A stretch of 64,000 bases of DNA from Cricetomys ansorgei (lineage: Eukaryota > Chordata > Mammalia > Rodentia > Nesomyidae), in the NCBI GenBank assembly GCA_026225945.1, contig JAMJFZ010000597.1, forward strand, positions 4,484,001-4,548,000, written 5' to 3'. Shown here piece after piece: positions 35,670 through 43,960 of the stretch. Numbering within the stretch: the stretch's first letter is position 1; every line of letters starts with the position of its first letter. The notes beneath the pieces were generated by a model. That model had not been told where the DNA came from and made no database searches. It worked only from the letters and a program-made list of their open reading frames with translations. A program made the position numbers and the translations under genes.

Positions 35670-37740
35670 TGTGGTGGTGTGGTGGTATGTGCTCATGCAT
35701 GAATGGAGGCCAGAAGAGGACATCAGACCTCCTGGAGTACTAGTTGCAGGTAGTCGTGGGTAGGTTCTGGGAACTGAACCCCGGTCCTCTACAAGAGCAG
35801 CACCTTCCCTTAAATGCTGAGAGCTAGGAAGGAATGGGGGAAGAATGGAACTCAGCCTTTACTGGGGATGAAATTGTGTCTTTGCTAATCTTTTATTATA
35901 ATTGCTTTAGGAGTGCTTTTATTTGTAAGAAGCATATAGGTCCTTGTGCTCACCCACAAGCACGTGGGGAACATGGAATGTTAAACACACAGGATTGTTC
36001 CTTCAACAGAAGGCTGGGAGCAAAAGTGACTAATAGTCTGGTGACCTTTGTGCTACATGTGTGGCCAAAACCACATCAAATCCCTCCTTGTACCTGTAAG
36101 CTTGTTTTTCTCGGTCTATAGACATCATCTTTATGCGTGGTGTCACATGTACTTTACAAAGTGTTTCAATGTAGCCATATTCGATCTTTATTTAACTTCC
36201 TCCGTGTTTTATTATGTACATGAAATTGAATTAATTATCACCAGGAAAGGTTTCACCAAACTGTGCTGTGCTTAATTAAATACGCTTCTAATGAACTACT
36301 CAGGGTCAGACTCCCGAAGTTTGAACCAACACTTAGCCATGTTGAACCAAACTACCTCCTTGCCTCCCACAGATGGTTAATCTGCTGGCTGGTCACAAAA
36401 GCTCCCACATTTATTCTTGGGTTGACTATTTGGGTAAATTGCCCAAGATTTGGGGTCCAGGTTTTGCATGAGAATGTGAATTTAGCGTGTTACCATTGTT
36501 AGTGAAGTGGAGGGGTCAGAGATGACCATTGCGAGAGGAGTACTGGGGTGACAGAGTTGAAGAAAGCCACTGGGGGGTGGGGAGAAGCCACACTGAATCC
36601 ATTCACCAGTGATTGCCTTCTGTTGTCACCCCCCTTTTATTCCCAGAAGCCCTCAGCCCTTAGCTGCCTTGAGGGTTGCTGATGAACAGCCCCCACTATG
36701 GCCCAAGATGCCCCAGTATGGTTATGGAGCATTTCCTAGAACCCTGAGCTGTGGTCTGCTGACAGAGAGATGGGAGTTTGGCTCACTGTTTTTTAGATGT
36801 TCAAGGAAAAGATATCCTCTTACCCCTAAGCTGCCAAGTTCACATCTCAAACTCATGAACTTGGGATGTGGAGAGACAAGGGACTATTCATTTCTAAATA
36901 TTTGCTATCTTGGTTCCCACAGTTATAATATGTAAGAAAACAAATGTCATCACTAGGAATCTGCCCATCTGGAAAAATGATGCTCACTCGCACACTCTTC
37001 TCTTTCTTAGCAAGCCTGTTTCATCTGGATCTGGCCAGTGTGGACCATAGTCAGATACCAGAGGATAGCACAAGCTCAGTGCAAACCAACTGCAAAATTC
37101 AAGTCAAAGAAAATCGTGTTGGAGACCTTAATAGGATCAGATGGAGCTGGGCCAGTGACCAGATAAAGAAAAAATTACGATGATGGCAAGATTGAGTCTT
37201 CAGAAGAGAATCACTTCAACATCTTGGGGAAATGGGTATAGCTTTTCATGTTAAACACTCTCTTGATGGAGTTGCTACAAAATAAAATGAAGAATGTGGT
37301 ATCATGTGAACACATCGTTTGGTTGATAGAAAAAATAAGAAGGGTCTGGGAGATGGCCCAATCAGAGAGTCCCAACCATGCAAGCATGAGAACTTGAGTT
37401 TGGATCCTTAGCACTCATGTAAAAAAAAAAAGAACAGGGATAAATTGGGAAACAGATGGGAGGACTCCCAACTACTTTCTGGCCAGCCAGCCTTATTGAA
37501 TTGGTGAGCTCCAGGTTCTATGAGAGACCCTGCCTCAAAATATAAGGTGTAGAACAATAGAAGACACTCAACATCAACCTCTGGCTTTTATGTGCATGAA
37601 TACACATTCATACACCACATATACAAAAAAATAAACAAAACAAATAATGTGTATATATCAATACCAAAACACTTGATTCTTTGTTCAATTTTAAATATAT
37701 AACCTATGCTTTATGATATATATATACATATATGTGTGTG

Positions 37741-37788
<48 letters not shown>

Positions 37789-38490
37789 CTCTCTTAATTT
37801 TGCAAAGCAAAACCTCAATGATATCTTCTTTGCTGTTGTTGTCTGGGGGTTTGTTTTGCTTTTTGAGATAGGGTCTCAGTCTGTAGCCTAGGCTAGTATG
37901 GAGCTCACAGTAGCCTGCTACCTCAGTTTCCCAGGGCTGGTACTACAGGCATCAGCCACCACGCCTGTCTCAATGAGTGTAGTCTTAATGAGCATTATTT
38001 TATTTTCATTTTCTACTTTATTATCAGCTTTTACTGAAACTCTTTCCTATCCTTTACTGTGAACTTTTGATATTAATTTTAAGCAGATTGTTCCAAACCG
38101 GCCTTTGGCTGTGTCTGCTACCCTGTCTCTTCTAGATCTTTCTCAAATATAAGAGAGAGTATTTGGGGTCAAGGTGGTGTGACTTCTCATGAAGCCTTAG
38201 TCATTTCCTATCTAGATGGCTCCACACTCAAGATTCATGGGACCCTGGCACTTAAATGGACTCAGGGAAGCATATTCTTCAGGGTGAACGCCACACACCT
38301 TCCCCAGCCACCCACTGCAGTCTACACTGCTGTCTGTGCACTCTGTGGCCACCTTGAAAGCTGTAGCCTCGGCCCCGGGGGTGCTTGGCTTGGCCCCCAG
38401 CCAGGCTAGCCATGGGCAGGAGGGACTTACTTGGGTCTGGGCTGCCTGTGGCTCTCCAGGGGGCTCCTCCTCCTCAGGAATGTGGGGCAT
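13145..38490 (-). CDS. Irag1: Irag1 (Mrvi1), N-terminal 425 codons in nine exons; incomplete at the 3' side
   Basis: IRAG1 is an endoplasmic-reticulum protein that holds cGMP-dependent protein kinase I-beta next to the type 1 IP3 receptor. When the kinase phosphorylates it, IP3-triggered calcium release falls, which relaxes smooth muscle and restrains platelets (established knowledge). The call rests on nine minus-strand exons: 38431-38490, 23971-24071, 22170-22240, 20028-20201, 18980-19057, 18302-18354, 18089-18136, 15510-16121 and 13145-13223. All have GT donors and AG acceptors and compatible phases, and the joined product agrees in order with the mammalian IRAG1 protein as I remember it. 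Landmarks, counted from the Met at 38490, are an acidic start (MPHIPEEEE), a [18 protein letters not shown] segment near 86-103, a basic RRGRKSR cluster at 121-127, and a KLTKLRE end to the large exon. The frame is left one base into a codon at 13145, so further exons follow outside the window. The coiled coil and tail anchor are not in view. Other family members (e.g. LRMP/IRAG2) fit much less well. Confidence 0.95.
14391..14485. repeat. (TCTA)n microsatellite with ATC interruptions
   Basis: Alternating (CTAT)n and CATCTAT blocks in the intron between Irag1 exons 13145-13223 and 15510-16121. Confidence 0.9.
14486..14672 (-). repeat. B4 SINE, antisense
   Basis: An antisense B1-like half (TGGTGCTGGGGATTTCAGG) is followed by an antisense ID-like half (CAAATACTCTACCAACTGAG). 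Confidence 0.75.
15510..16121 (-). CDS. Irag1: Irag1 large central exon (residues 196-399)
   Basis: This is a 612 bp exon, phase 0 at both ends. The acceptor is TGTCTCTTTCAG beside 16121 and the donor is CGGGAG|GTGGGT (GT at 15508-15509). It encodes 204 residues beginning [16 protein letters not shown]. Segments include [65 protein letters not shown] and [20 protein letters not shown]. Charged and Ser/Pro-rich linker alternates with short helical motifs. The RGVSWD serine is a plausible basophilic kinase site. No membrane segment is present. The open frame continues into the intron for 26 codons past the donor, but that extension is not IRAG-like. Confidence 0.96.
16571..16797 (+). repeat. 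B2/B3 SINE
   Basis: GGGGGCTAGAGAGACAGCTC start, GTAGTCCCAGTTCCAGGGG core and ATAAAATAAAATAAATCC tail. Antisense to Irag1. Confidence 0.85.
16818..17035 (+). repeat. B2/B3 SINE, in tandem with the previous one
   Basis: GGGGCAGGAGAGATGGCTCA start, CTCCAGCTCCAGGAGGATC core and a GAATAAAGTC tail. It lies about 20 bp after the copy at 16571, in the same orientation. Confidence 0.9.
17145..17204. repeat. (CAGA)n(CA)n compound microsatellite
   Basis: GACA/GATA units pass into about 16 CA units. Confidence 0.92.
17265..17558 (-). repeat. B4/RSINE1-type SINE, antisense
   Basis: Antisense body with CCAATGCTGAGGTTACAG and a terminal TTGAGCCATCTCCCCAGCCC. Confidence 0.6.
18089..18136 (-). CDS. Irag1: Irag1 48-bp microexon (residues 180-195)
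   Basis: Sixteen complete codons, [16 protein letters not shown], are bounded by acceptor TTCTTCCTCAG and donor CCT|GTGAGT (GT at 18087-18088). It is phase 0 at both ends, so it can be skipped without frame loss and is a candidate cassette exon. It sits 165 bp from the previous exon, the shortest intron of the gene here. The sequence fits the QKG...SPHxxEP stretch of mammalian IRAG1. Confidence 0.88.
18302..18354 (-). CDS. Irag1: Irag1 exon with a tandem NAGNAG acceptor (residues 162-179)
   Basis: The donor is CACAG|GTAACA (GT at 18300-18301). The acceptor reads CCCCACAGCAG, so two AGs three bases apart are available. The downstream AG gives a 53 bp exon ending at 18354 and a protein without extra residue (..APGSDPCSG). 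The upstream AG gives 56 bp to 18357 and inserts one Ala. I chose the shorter because it lines up with the mammalian protein as remembered. The rest encodes [11 protein letters not shown], a proline-rich linker. Both forms keep the frame. Confidence 0.85.
18700..18788 (+). repeat. ID-type SINE
   Basis: GTGGATGTAGCTTAGTGGTA and GGTTCAATCCCCAGCACCAC are the A-box and B-box regions of a tRNA-Ala-derived ID element. Confidence 0.85.
18980..19057 (-). CDS. Irag1: Irag1 Ser/Pro-rich exon (residues 136-161)
   Basis: This is a 78 bp exon with acceptor TTTCCGCAG beside 19057 and donor CCAG|GTGAGG (GT at 18978-18979). The first two bases complete the Ala codon begun in the previous exon, and one base is left over. 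It encodes [16 protein letters not shown] then CSLTISTAP, a low-complexity Ser/Pro/Ala linker likely to be disordered. It is too short and too spliced for single-frame gene finding, but phase and similarity fit. Confidence 0.9.
20028..20201 (-). CDS. Irag1: Irag1 exon with the basic cluster (residues 78-135)
   Basis: This is a 174 bp exon with acceptor CTTTCCCTGCAG next to 20201 and donor TCAG|GTAGGG (GT at 20026-20027). It encodes [20 protein letters not shown], then [19 protein letters not shown], then [18 protein letters not shown]. This is the best conserved stretch visible and the strongest evidence for the gene. The RRGRKSR run at residues 121-127 is the sort of basic patch reported to dock the acidic face of the PKG I-beta leucine zipper; that assignment is from memory of the literature. 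The [12 protein letters not shown] part is predicted helical. The serines after RKS are plausible basophilic kinase sites. Confidence 0.97.
20780..20960 (+). repeat. L2-type LINE relic (tentative)
   Basis: CACATCTGATCATGCCATTC and TACAGCTAAACTGCTTACC resemble the L2 3' region. Strongly diverged. Confidence 0.4.
22170..22240 (-). CDS. Irag1: Irag1 exon (residues 54-77)
   Basis: This is a 71 bp exon with acceptor TCTTTCAG at 22241-22243 and donor GTGG|GTAAGAG (GT at 22168-22169). The first base completes an Arg codon and the last base begins an Asp codon finished by the next exon. The translated part, [20 protein letters not shown] then TSV, is rich in Arg, His and Ser and matches the basic segment that precedes the DPxGH motif in mammalian IRAG1. 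Conservation of order and phase on both sides makes the call firm. Confidence 0.92.
22648..22862 (-). repeat. B2/B3 SINE, antisense
   Basis: AAAAGATTTATTTTTAATTA start, GTGCACGTGTGTGC and AACTGGAGTTACAG core, ends at TCCAACTCCCCAGCCCC. Confidence 0.88.
23480..23710 (-). repeat. B4 SINE, antisense
   Basis: TTTTTGAGATAAGATCTCTT, then GAGTGCTGAGGTTACAGGTG and the ID-like end CATTCTACCAACTGAGCTAT. Confidence 0.8.
23740..23905. repeat. Polypurine tract (GGGAGA)n, pyrimidine on the Irag1 strand
   Basis: About 165 bp of almost pure A/G built from GGAGAG, GGGAGAG and AAGGAG units. On the minus (transcript) strand it is CU-rich and starts about 65 nt after the donor of exon 23971-24071. Confidence 0.92.
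23971..24071 (-). CDS. Irag1: Irag1 exon (residues 21-53 plus part of 54)
   Basis: The acceptor is CCACCAG before GAC at 24071, preceded by a T-rich run. The donor is GACAG|GTACGC with GT at 23969-23970. The length is 101 bp, entering in phase 0 and leaving two bases. It encodes [19 protein letters not shown] and then an acidic stretch ending in DKNLVD. A second AG (CTCTGCAG, exon edge 24055) is closer to a textbook acceptor. It would shift the frame and run into a stop after the phase-0 donor of the previous exon, so the upstream AG is preferred. Confidence 0.88.
24275..24445 (-). repeat. B2/B3 SINE, antisense
   Basis: GAGTTGCCATGTGGGTGCC, CCCAGGTCCTCTGGAAGAAC and GCTGAGCCATCTCTCCAGCC. Confidence 0.9.
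25375..25855. repeat. Degenerate (ATCC/TCTC)n pyrimidine-rich tract
   Basis: About 480 bp dominated by CCATCCAT, TCTCTCTC and CCCCTCC words without strict period. Confidence 0.85.
26955..27065 (+). repeat. MIR SINE relic
   Basis: CAGCTGTGTGAACAAGGAAC, GGTTACCTCATCTATACAAT and GTAGCTGTGAAAATCAAAG follow MIR order. Confidence 0.6.
27068..27246 (+). repeat. B2/B3 SINE
   Basis: GGGAGCTGGAGAGATGGCTC start, GTAACTCCAGCTCTAGTGAT core. The tail has expanded into the CA repeat that follows. Confidence 0.88.
27247..27292. repeat. (CA)n microsatellite
   Basis: About 23 CA units at the end of the SINE. Confidence 0.95.
27665..27724. repeat. (TAGA)n microsatellite
   Basis: About 14-15 uninterrupted tetranucleotide units. 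Confidence 0.95.
29450..29607. repeat. (ATCC)n and (CTTC)n microsatellite
   Basis: Short ATCC/ATCG units, a gap, then about 23 CTTC units with two CCTCCC interruptions. Confidence 0.93.
30070..30190 (+). repeat. MIR SINE relic
   Basis: CAGTATCTTCATCTATAATA, GGAGATGATAATATCTAGC and CACAGCAGGTACCCAACAG. Confidence 0.5.
30295..30670 (+). repeat. Nonautonomous hAT-type DNA transposon relic
   Basis: GGTTCAAATATGAAATATCC, CCCCAGTTGCTGGTGCTGTT and AAACCCCTAAAACCATGAG occur in the order of a common mammalian Charlie-related element. The family name is not certain. Confidence 0.55.
30990..31290 (+). repeat. URR1-like element, 5' part
   Basis: GTTAGTGTTAATCATCAACT and TTGACATACTTTAGAATAG resemble the terminal part of URR1. 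The later portion is poorly preserved. Confidence 0.45.
31405..31770 (-). repeat. URR1-like element, antisense
   Basis: TTAGTTACATTTGTCACTAT, GGGAAGGAAAGGTTGCCTTT and TCTTCCCGCATCAG follow the antisense order of the element. The 146-codon open frame over it is spurious. Confidence 0.6.
32365..32525 (+). repeat. MIR SINE relic
   Basis: TTTCAAACTATGTAACCTCA, TTCCTCAACTATAAAATGGG and CCTGCCTCATAAAATAG. Confidence 0.65.
32806..32960 (+). repeat. B1 SINE
   Basis: GGTGGTGCACGCCTTTAATC, GAGTTCAAGGCCAGCCTGGT and an AAATAAATAAACAAAC tail; relatively intact. Confidence 0.95.
34075..34250 (+). repeat. URR1-like element, 3' part
   Basis: CTTCCTGCCCTGACTTCCTT, AATAAACCTTTTCTTCCTCA and CGCAACAACAGAAAAGC. 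Confidence 0.65.
35620..35822 (-). repeat. (GT)n followed by antisense B2/B3 SINE
   Basis: About 24 GT units at 35620-35668, then GGAGGCCAGAAGAGGACATC, ACTGAACCCCGGTCCTCTAC and a truncated end. Confidence 0.8.
37345..37645 (+). repeat. RSINE1/B4-type SINE
   Basis: GGGTCTGGGAGATGGCCCAA start, GAGACCCTGCCTCAAAATAT, CCTCTGGCTTTTATGTGCAT and an A-rich tail. Confidence 0.75.
37715..37788. repeat. (TA)n microsatellite
   Basis: ATATATACATATATG with GT then about 17 TA units; AT-only and likely to unwind. Confidence 0.93.
37858..37975 (-). repeat. Degenerate B1-type SINE, antisense
   Basis: TTTTTGAGATAGGGTCTCAG, GGTACTACAGGCATCAGCC and CACCACGCCTGTC. Confidence 0.65.
38431..38490 (-). CDS. Irag1: Irag1 coding exon with the likely start codon (20 codons)
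   Basis: The ATG lies at 38488-38490 on the minus strand and opens [20 protein letters not shown]. The donor is a perfect CAA|GTAAGT with GT at 38429-38430, leaving phase 0. I chose this Met because the same residues occur at this place in mammalian IRAG1, and because the frame joins cleanly to the exon at 24071. The exon certainly extends upstream of the ATG, but its 5' border is not clear. The same frame stays open for 65 codons further up, to an ATG at 38683-38685, so a longer N-terminus is possible if that DNA is in the mRNA. Confidence 0.85.
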
Positions 38491-38700
38491 GGCAGCCTCC
38501 GGTCTGGAGTGACTGTGAATGCCTGGAACCTCTGCTGTGTCAACCCAAAGATGCTCCAAGATGCTTGGGCTCCGCAGGCTGGGGAGATGCCAAAAGGACA
38601 AGTCAAACTCCTTCCCGTCTCTGTCCCAAGCTGGCTCCCATTTCCAAGATCCAAGAACCACAGAGCAGCTGCTTGGTTTTTGCATCAACACCAGGAGTCA
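38491..38700 (-). other. Irag1: Probable 5' UTR / alternative N-terminal extension of Irag1
   Basis: On the minus strand upstream of the start ATG, two frames look protein-like in succession. One (38542-38600 approximately) reads [17 protein letters not shown], which I recall as the N-terminus of the human long isoform. The other (from about 38540 down to the ATG) reads DTAEVPG then EAA and runs in frame into MPHIPEEEE. In the human protein, as I remember it, these two segments are contiguous. Here they are in different frames, so the long isoform appears broken by a small indel near the ATCTTTGGG at about 38540. I see no CpG island or clear TATA box. A C/T-rich run ending in CCCCAG near 38580 could also be a splice acceptor. 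Confidence 0.5.
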
Positions 38701-38929
38701 GTCAGGCAAGGCTGGGAGCGGGCATTGGGAATTGCATTGCCTTCTGCTTTCTGATTTTGTTTACACAGGCAGAGGTGACCTTTTGCATCTAATTTGGTCC
38801 TTACAGTAAACACAGCCATTCCAGAAGATAGAGAAACATTTCAGTTCCTCAAAGCTATAGCCGAGGGAGGACACTTCATTGGGATCCAATAGCAGTTGTA
38901 TGCCATCTGCTGAGCTCCTACTGACTGCG

Positions 38930-39115
38930 TGGCTACCGTTATTAAATTGACTTCTGGTGATGACCTTTGATCTAGGTAGGCATCAATAGTCCCATTCTAT
39001 TAGCGAGGGAAGAGCCTCTCAGGTTGGAAGCCACTTGTCCTGAATCGCACTGAAAACTAAGTGTTTGCACCCAGGTCTTCCTGACTGGAGGCCAGGGATC
39101 TTCCCATCCTACCAC
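38930..39115 (-). repeat. MIR SINE relic
   Basis: AATAGTCCCATTCTATTAGC and CCACTTGTCCTGAATCGCAC followed by CACCCAGGTCTTCCTGACT resemble antisense MIR. Confidence 0.5.
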
Positions 39116-39654
39116 ACAGCCTTTCCTGTGACCTGCTTCTTCTGCATGGATAAAACAAAGAACAGTGCCATTAACTGAGTAACCACTGTGTCACAGGTCC
39201 TAAATGAGTGGCTGCTGACTGCTATAGCCTATGGGAAAAGCCAGAAAGGTCTGATGCCTTCCCATAACATAAGATATCCTCCCTGCCACACAGAGAAGGC
39301 CTGGAAAGTTCCCCAAACCAGAGTGCTGCAAACCAAGCTGATACCTAGCATTGGCCACAGCAGTCACCACCCTCTGGATGCAGTTCCAAGGCACGGAAGG
39401 TGTCTGATGTGTTGTGAATATTCAAAAGATCCATCAAAAATGGTGATTGATTTGTGTTTAAAGAATAGGAGACATTTAGTCCAGAGGGTGTAAAAGGGGG
39501 AGCCATCTTGGCTTTTGTCATTTACCCCAGTAGTAGCCCACTCAGCATTGGAGCATTTGGGGTGACCCCTACTGGTCACCTTGGAAATCTCATCTCACAA
39601 GGCCATTCGGACACTGAATTTCTTCCTCCTCCCCCCCCCCCCAATGGTTTAAAA

Positions 39655-39775
39655 CAGGGTTTGTTATAGCCAAGCCTGGCTTTTTACTTATTATATAGCT
39701 GAGGCTGACTGATTCTCATTTCTCCACACCCCCCAAGCGCTAGGATTCCAGGCATGTGCCACCATAGCTGGCTGT
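39655..39775 (-). repeat. Degenerate B1-type SINE, antisense
   Basis: AGCGCTAGGATTCCAGGCAT and GTGCCACCATAGCTGGC at the end; body strongly diverged. Confidence 0.55.
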
Positions 39776-41779
39776 ATCATTCATTCTTTCTCCATAAATT
39801 TTATTAGGCCTGTGCTCCATGCTGTGACACAAAAAAAAAAATTGAGGGTGTAGTTTTGGGCCCTCATGGGGTCTAGAGTCCAGTGTTGGGGGCCAACTGA
39901 AAAACTGTTATTTGGGTAAACACTTGAAAATGAGAAGTTATGAGATCTCAAGAAAGAGTCCCTAACTACAGACTGGGAGAGTGGGGTGTGGTTTTAGTGA
40001 TGGCTCTACATTAGAAAGGAGGTTTGAGCTGAGCCCTAGCACAGAAATGCAAATGGAACTTATCTATTTGCAGAACAGCCTAGGGGCTGAGCGAGTAGAT
40101 GAGCTGGCAGAGAAGAAGCCATTCTGGGCTGGTGCCAAACAGATTGATCCTGACTCTAGAGACTAAAAGCTATTCGGCCAGGACCACTGCATCTTCCATC
40201 CCCAGAGGCTACTGGGTGAAGAAGCTGAGCAGCGGGTTCCCCAGTAGATGAGCTCTCTGGATAATTTGATCATCTTTACTCAGACGTCAGCATCAGCAGT
40301 GATGGTATCAGTAAAGCTGAGGGGACCAAGTATAATGGGGGTAGTTGAGGGGAACAAGATGGATCCCCTTCTCAGGTAAGTCCAACCTATCTTAATAGAA
40401 ACCGCTCTCAGAGTACGGGAGGCAGCCACTCCACTTTCAGTTTATGTCGTAACCTACACAGAGCATATGGTGTGCTGTACAACAAGGATTCAGACAAATA
40501 AAACCGTGCTCATAAAAGAGAAAGAAGATTACAGGAGGACAGCCTGGGCCTGAGAAGCTGCAAGGGAAAAGCAATCTCTGCTCAGCTATCTGCAAGGTAG
40601 TCATGTGACCCTGGGGTCTCCAAAGACGGGACAAGGTCTCAACAGTCACGTGAAGAAGGCAAAGGAAACTTCTAGAAACTGGAGCCAGCTAAAGATGAAC
40701 AAGATGCTTTTCAAGGTCAAGAATCTCATGCTCCTGGGAGACTGTCAATAATGGCCAGCTCAAGGGTCATGGAAATTCCAACCACCTCAGTGGCCTTTTC
40801 TAGTTCTGAATTCCTGGATTCTATCTAGTCACAACCAGCTACAAAGATGCTCCTGGCCTATGATTCATTCAGAGATTCTAGGATTATAAAGTCATACCAG
40901 AAATATCTCATTTTCTAACCCTCCACATCTCTCTCTTGAACACAGACCTTCACCAGTCCCAGGCCAGAAACAGAACCTCATGAATGAGGTTAGACAGAGC
41001 TGGAGATGCTGGCTGCAGCAGCACGGAGACTGGCTGCAGTCCTGTAGGTGAACAAGATGGAGCCCACCCAGCTCTGGGGGAACCCTGCAGCCCTGCTGTG
41101 GGCCACTCCCATGCTGCTCAGGCTCCGGGTGCTCTCCCACCCATTATTATAAACTCACTGCTTAAAATAGCAAAGTAAAAACCCAGTCCAGCCCCCAGGG
41201 TGACATCTGAGGGGGTCTGCAGGGGCTCACAGGCATGCGGACCTCATCACGGTTTGGAATACAACCTCCAAGAAGCCATGGTCTGAGTGTGGAGTGCTAG
41301 CCCATAAAAGGAGAGAACACTGAGTCATGTTTGTCTCCCTGCCTACTTCTCAGCCCACTTCCAAATATTCACCAATGCTTCTCCAGCCAGGTCAGGTTAA
41401 GTGAGTCATGGCAAGAACCAATCAGCTCTTTGGACTCTATTCATTTGGCCTCTTACCAAAAGTTAAACGGAACCTGGCCCATTTTACAGGAAAGAAAACT
41501 GAGGCATGGAGGAAAGACACAAACAAGACAGGGTTCAGTTACCGTTGTACCTGAGGCAAACTACCCATGAGCCTCTGCTGGGATAACCATGCAATCATTT
41601 GTACAAGTGAAGACGCTAGACGTTCTCAGACCATCCTTAGATATTTTATCCACTTCATAAAAGAAAGCAAAATAATATGCCTTTGTCATCCATACATCAG
41701 CTTCCCTGCTGGATATCCAACACTACTATGTATGGTCAAGTGCTGTCTTCACGCTTAGCCCCTAGGGGAAAAAATGGTG

Positions 41780-41880
41780 TGTATTTATTTAGTTTTGTTT
41801 TTGTGAGATGTTGGGACTTGAACCCATGGCCTGGTGCACGCTAAGTAAGTGCTCTGCCGCTAAGCTACACCCCAGCCCTT
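41780..41880 (-). repeat. ID-type SINE, antisense
   Basis: TTGAACCCATGGCCTGGTGC and CTGCCGCTAAGCTACACCCC, the antisense B and A boxes of an ID element. Confidence 0.75.
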
Positions 41881-42147
41881 CGTTGTAAGTTTTTTTTTTT
41901 TTTTACTTTCTTTTAGTATAACAAAGCACTGAGGCTCAGAGATGATCAGCAAGGCCATGTAGTTAGTAAGTCTGAGTCCAAAGGCATCATTTTCTTTCTT
42001 ATCTAGGTACAGCCAAAGAGCCTTGTGCAAGGCTCCTCTCCAGCAAGGAGAACCGGGGTATAAAACTCCCAGAGGCAGGGAGAGGAAGTACCACCAAACC
42101 CTTGGTTGTCAGGCCAAGTGTCTTCTGAGGGTAAAGGAAGGGACCCA

Positions 42148-42425
42148 GCTTATGGAGATGGCTCAGTGGGTAAAGAGTTTGCCACACAACCATGAGGACT
42201 CCAAGTCAAATCTCCAGACTTCACTGAACATGACAGCAAGCAGCATCTATAATCTCTAAGGAAAGATAGGAGGAGAAGACAGGAAAATTCAAGAAGCTGG
42301 TAGGCCACCTCGCCTGGAGATTGTAGCACAAACAAGAGATCCTGGTGCAAACATGGTGGCAGACTAAGACTGACATCTGAGCTTGTTCTCTGACCTCCAA
42401 ATGTGAGCTGTGACCCATGTGTACC
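42148..42425 (+). repeat. RSINE1/B4-type SINE
   Basis: GGAGATGGCTCAGTGGGTAA start, CTCTAAGGAAAGATAGGAGG, CTTGTTCTCTGACCTCC and CCCATGTGTACCTGCCC. Confidence 0.65.
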
Positions 42426-43399
42426 TGCCCAGTAAAGGGCCAGAGCTTGAGGTTTTGTGCCCCTAGTATGTGGTGTGGAAATGTGCTCAGTCACAGGGGA
42501 GGCAGAAGCCCATTCATTGGCCTCAGTTCTTACTCTTCTAGTCACACAACTAACCATAGACTTGTTAATTGAACCATTCATGCCAGGAAGCCTCACACTT
42601 AGGCCAAAAGCATAGACTCTATCCCATAAAGAGCTGCCTTGGAACCCTGTGGGCTGCCGGAGGACAGGCATGAGGGCAGGAGGGCTCCAGCAATAGAAGC
42701 CACATATGTTTATTCTATTCCCAGCATCCATGGGGGTTTCCTATGCTTACTGTTCTAGGAACATGAAGTATCTGGGGTAGACAAAGGAAACTCAGCCCAT
42801 CTGGTAGGTCCCATCAGCAAGCACCAGGCTGTCTCCAGGAAGACATGGACAGTCTTTACAGAAGTACCCTCAGTGCGCTCAGCCTCCCTGGGAGCCAGCA
42901 ATGGAAGTACTAACATTGGTAACACAATTAGTCCCATTTGTCAGATGACAGGGGCCTGAAGACTTGACTGGGGAATAGTGTGGCAGGCATGCCCAGCTTG
43001 TCTGCCTGACTCTACAGATCCCCGTGGGGCAAGCCCACTGGCCTCTCTCAGAACCTTGTGACCTTCCCAGAGAAGATCAAACCCCTCACTTGAAGCCACA
43101 GTGTCCCAGGAGCCTGCGTGCAGTGTGGCTCTCACTAGCTCTGTTAACCTAGACATCAGGGGAAGAGCCAAGAGGCCCTTGTGGGAAGCAAGGGCTTAAG
43201 CCAGCCTCGTGGCCTTCACTGGGGTGACTCAGTCTTCTCAGAAGAGTTTCGTTCTTCCAGCTTGGGGTTTTTGCTTTCATTTAGCACCCAAAGAATGTGC
43301 TTGTGTTTAGGTTGCTATTAATAACCAGCCTAGCCGCATTCTGGACAAGGGGCTGAGGCAGGAGACTGCTTGGAGTAACTGTACACATGTCTCTCTTGA

Positions 43400-43560
43400 C
43401 TTCTACAAATCCAGAGGGGCAGGAGGTGGCTTCCCTGTTTCCACTTTTGTAGATGGGGAGCTGAGGCTGAGAGAAGGGCAGAGATTTGACCAAGGCAATA
43501 TCTAGGGAGGGTTTGTACCTTAAAAGGTCCATGGGTTTGAGCCTAGCTGTGGGCAGAAGG
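43400..43560 (-). repeat. MIR SINE relic, antisense
   Basis: CACTTTTGTAGATGGGGAGC, TGAGGCTGAGAGAAGGGCAG and GGTTTGAGCCTAGCTGTG. Confidence 0.6.
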
Positions 43561-43804
43561 CAAGCCAATGTGAGAGCAGAGTCTCTAGTCTCCCTTCTAT
43601 TCATCGTCTCATTCACAGAAAAGACGACCCTCCTCCTTGCCCTCACCCTGGAGAGCCTTGGAGAATGTCCTCAGATGACCAAGATGAGCCTGAGGTTCTG
43701 GGCAGAGTCTCTGTGGCCTGGCTAACTGCAGATCTGTGTCAGGCACCCCGAGTGGGCTGGACCTACCTCCTGTGTGCTGCAAGAGAATTCAAGAGCTCAG
43801 CAGA

Positions 43805-43960
43805 TCCAGTTGCAACTCTTCTAGCTCTACCTTGATGGATTAGTCTCCCTTGGCCTCAGTTTCTTCATTTGTAAAAAGAAGGTGATGGTGCCTACCTTGT
43901 AGGGTTGGTATAAGAATTAGAGTAGTAAGTTCCTGCAATGTGCAAACACATGGCATACTC
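43805..43960 (+). repeat. MIR SINE relic
   Basis: TTGGCCTCAGTTTCTTCATT, TGCCTACCTTGTAGGGTTGG and CAATGTGCAAACACATGGC; one of the best preserved MIRs here. Confidence 0.75.

Larger units (their letters stand above)
24072..38430. other. Irag1 intron of 14.4 kb between the first two recognised coding exons
   Basis: The exon frames on either side join without an intermediate exon (phase 0 to phase 0), so no coding exon is required here. The content is SINEs, MIR and DNA-transposon relics and several long microsatellites, listed separately. Intervals 24720-25330, 26160-26930, 27725-29440, 34250-35600 and 35830-37330 look like unique sequence with nothing I recognise. Alternative first exons cannot be excluded. 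Confidence 0.65.

Noticed and set aside
42150..42731. Minus-strand open frame of 193 codons
   Set aside because: Part of it is antisense RSINE/B4 sequence and the rest has no recognisable protein features or splice-site support.
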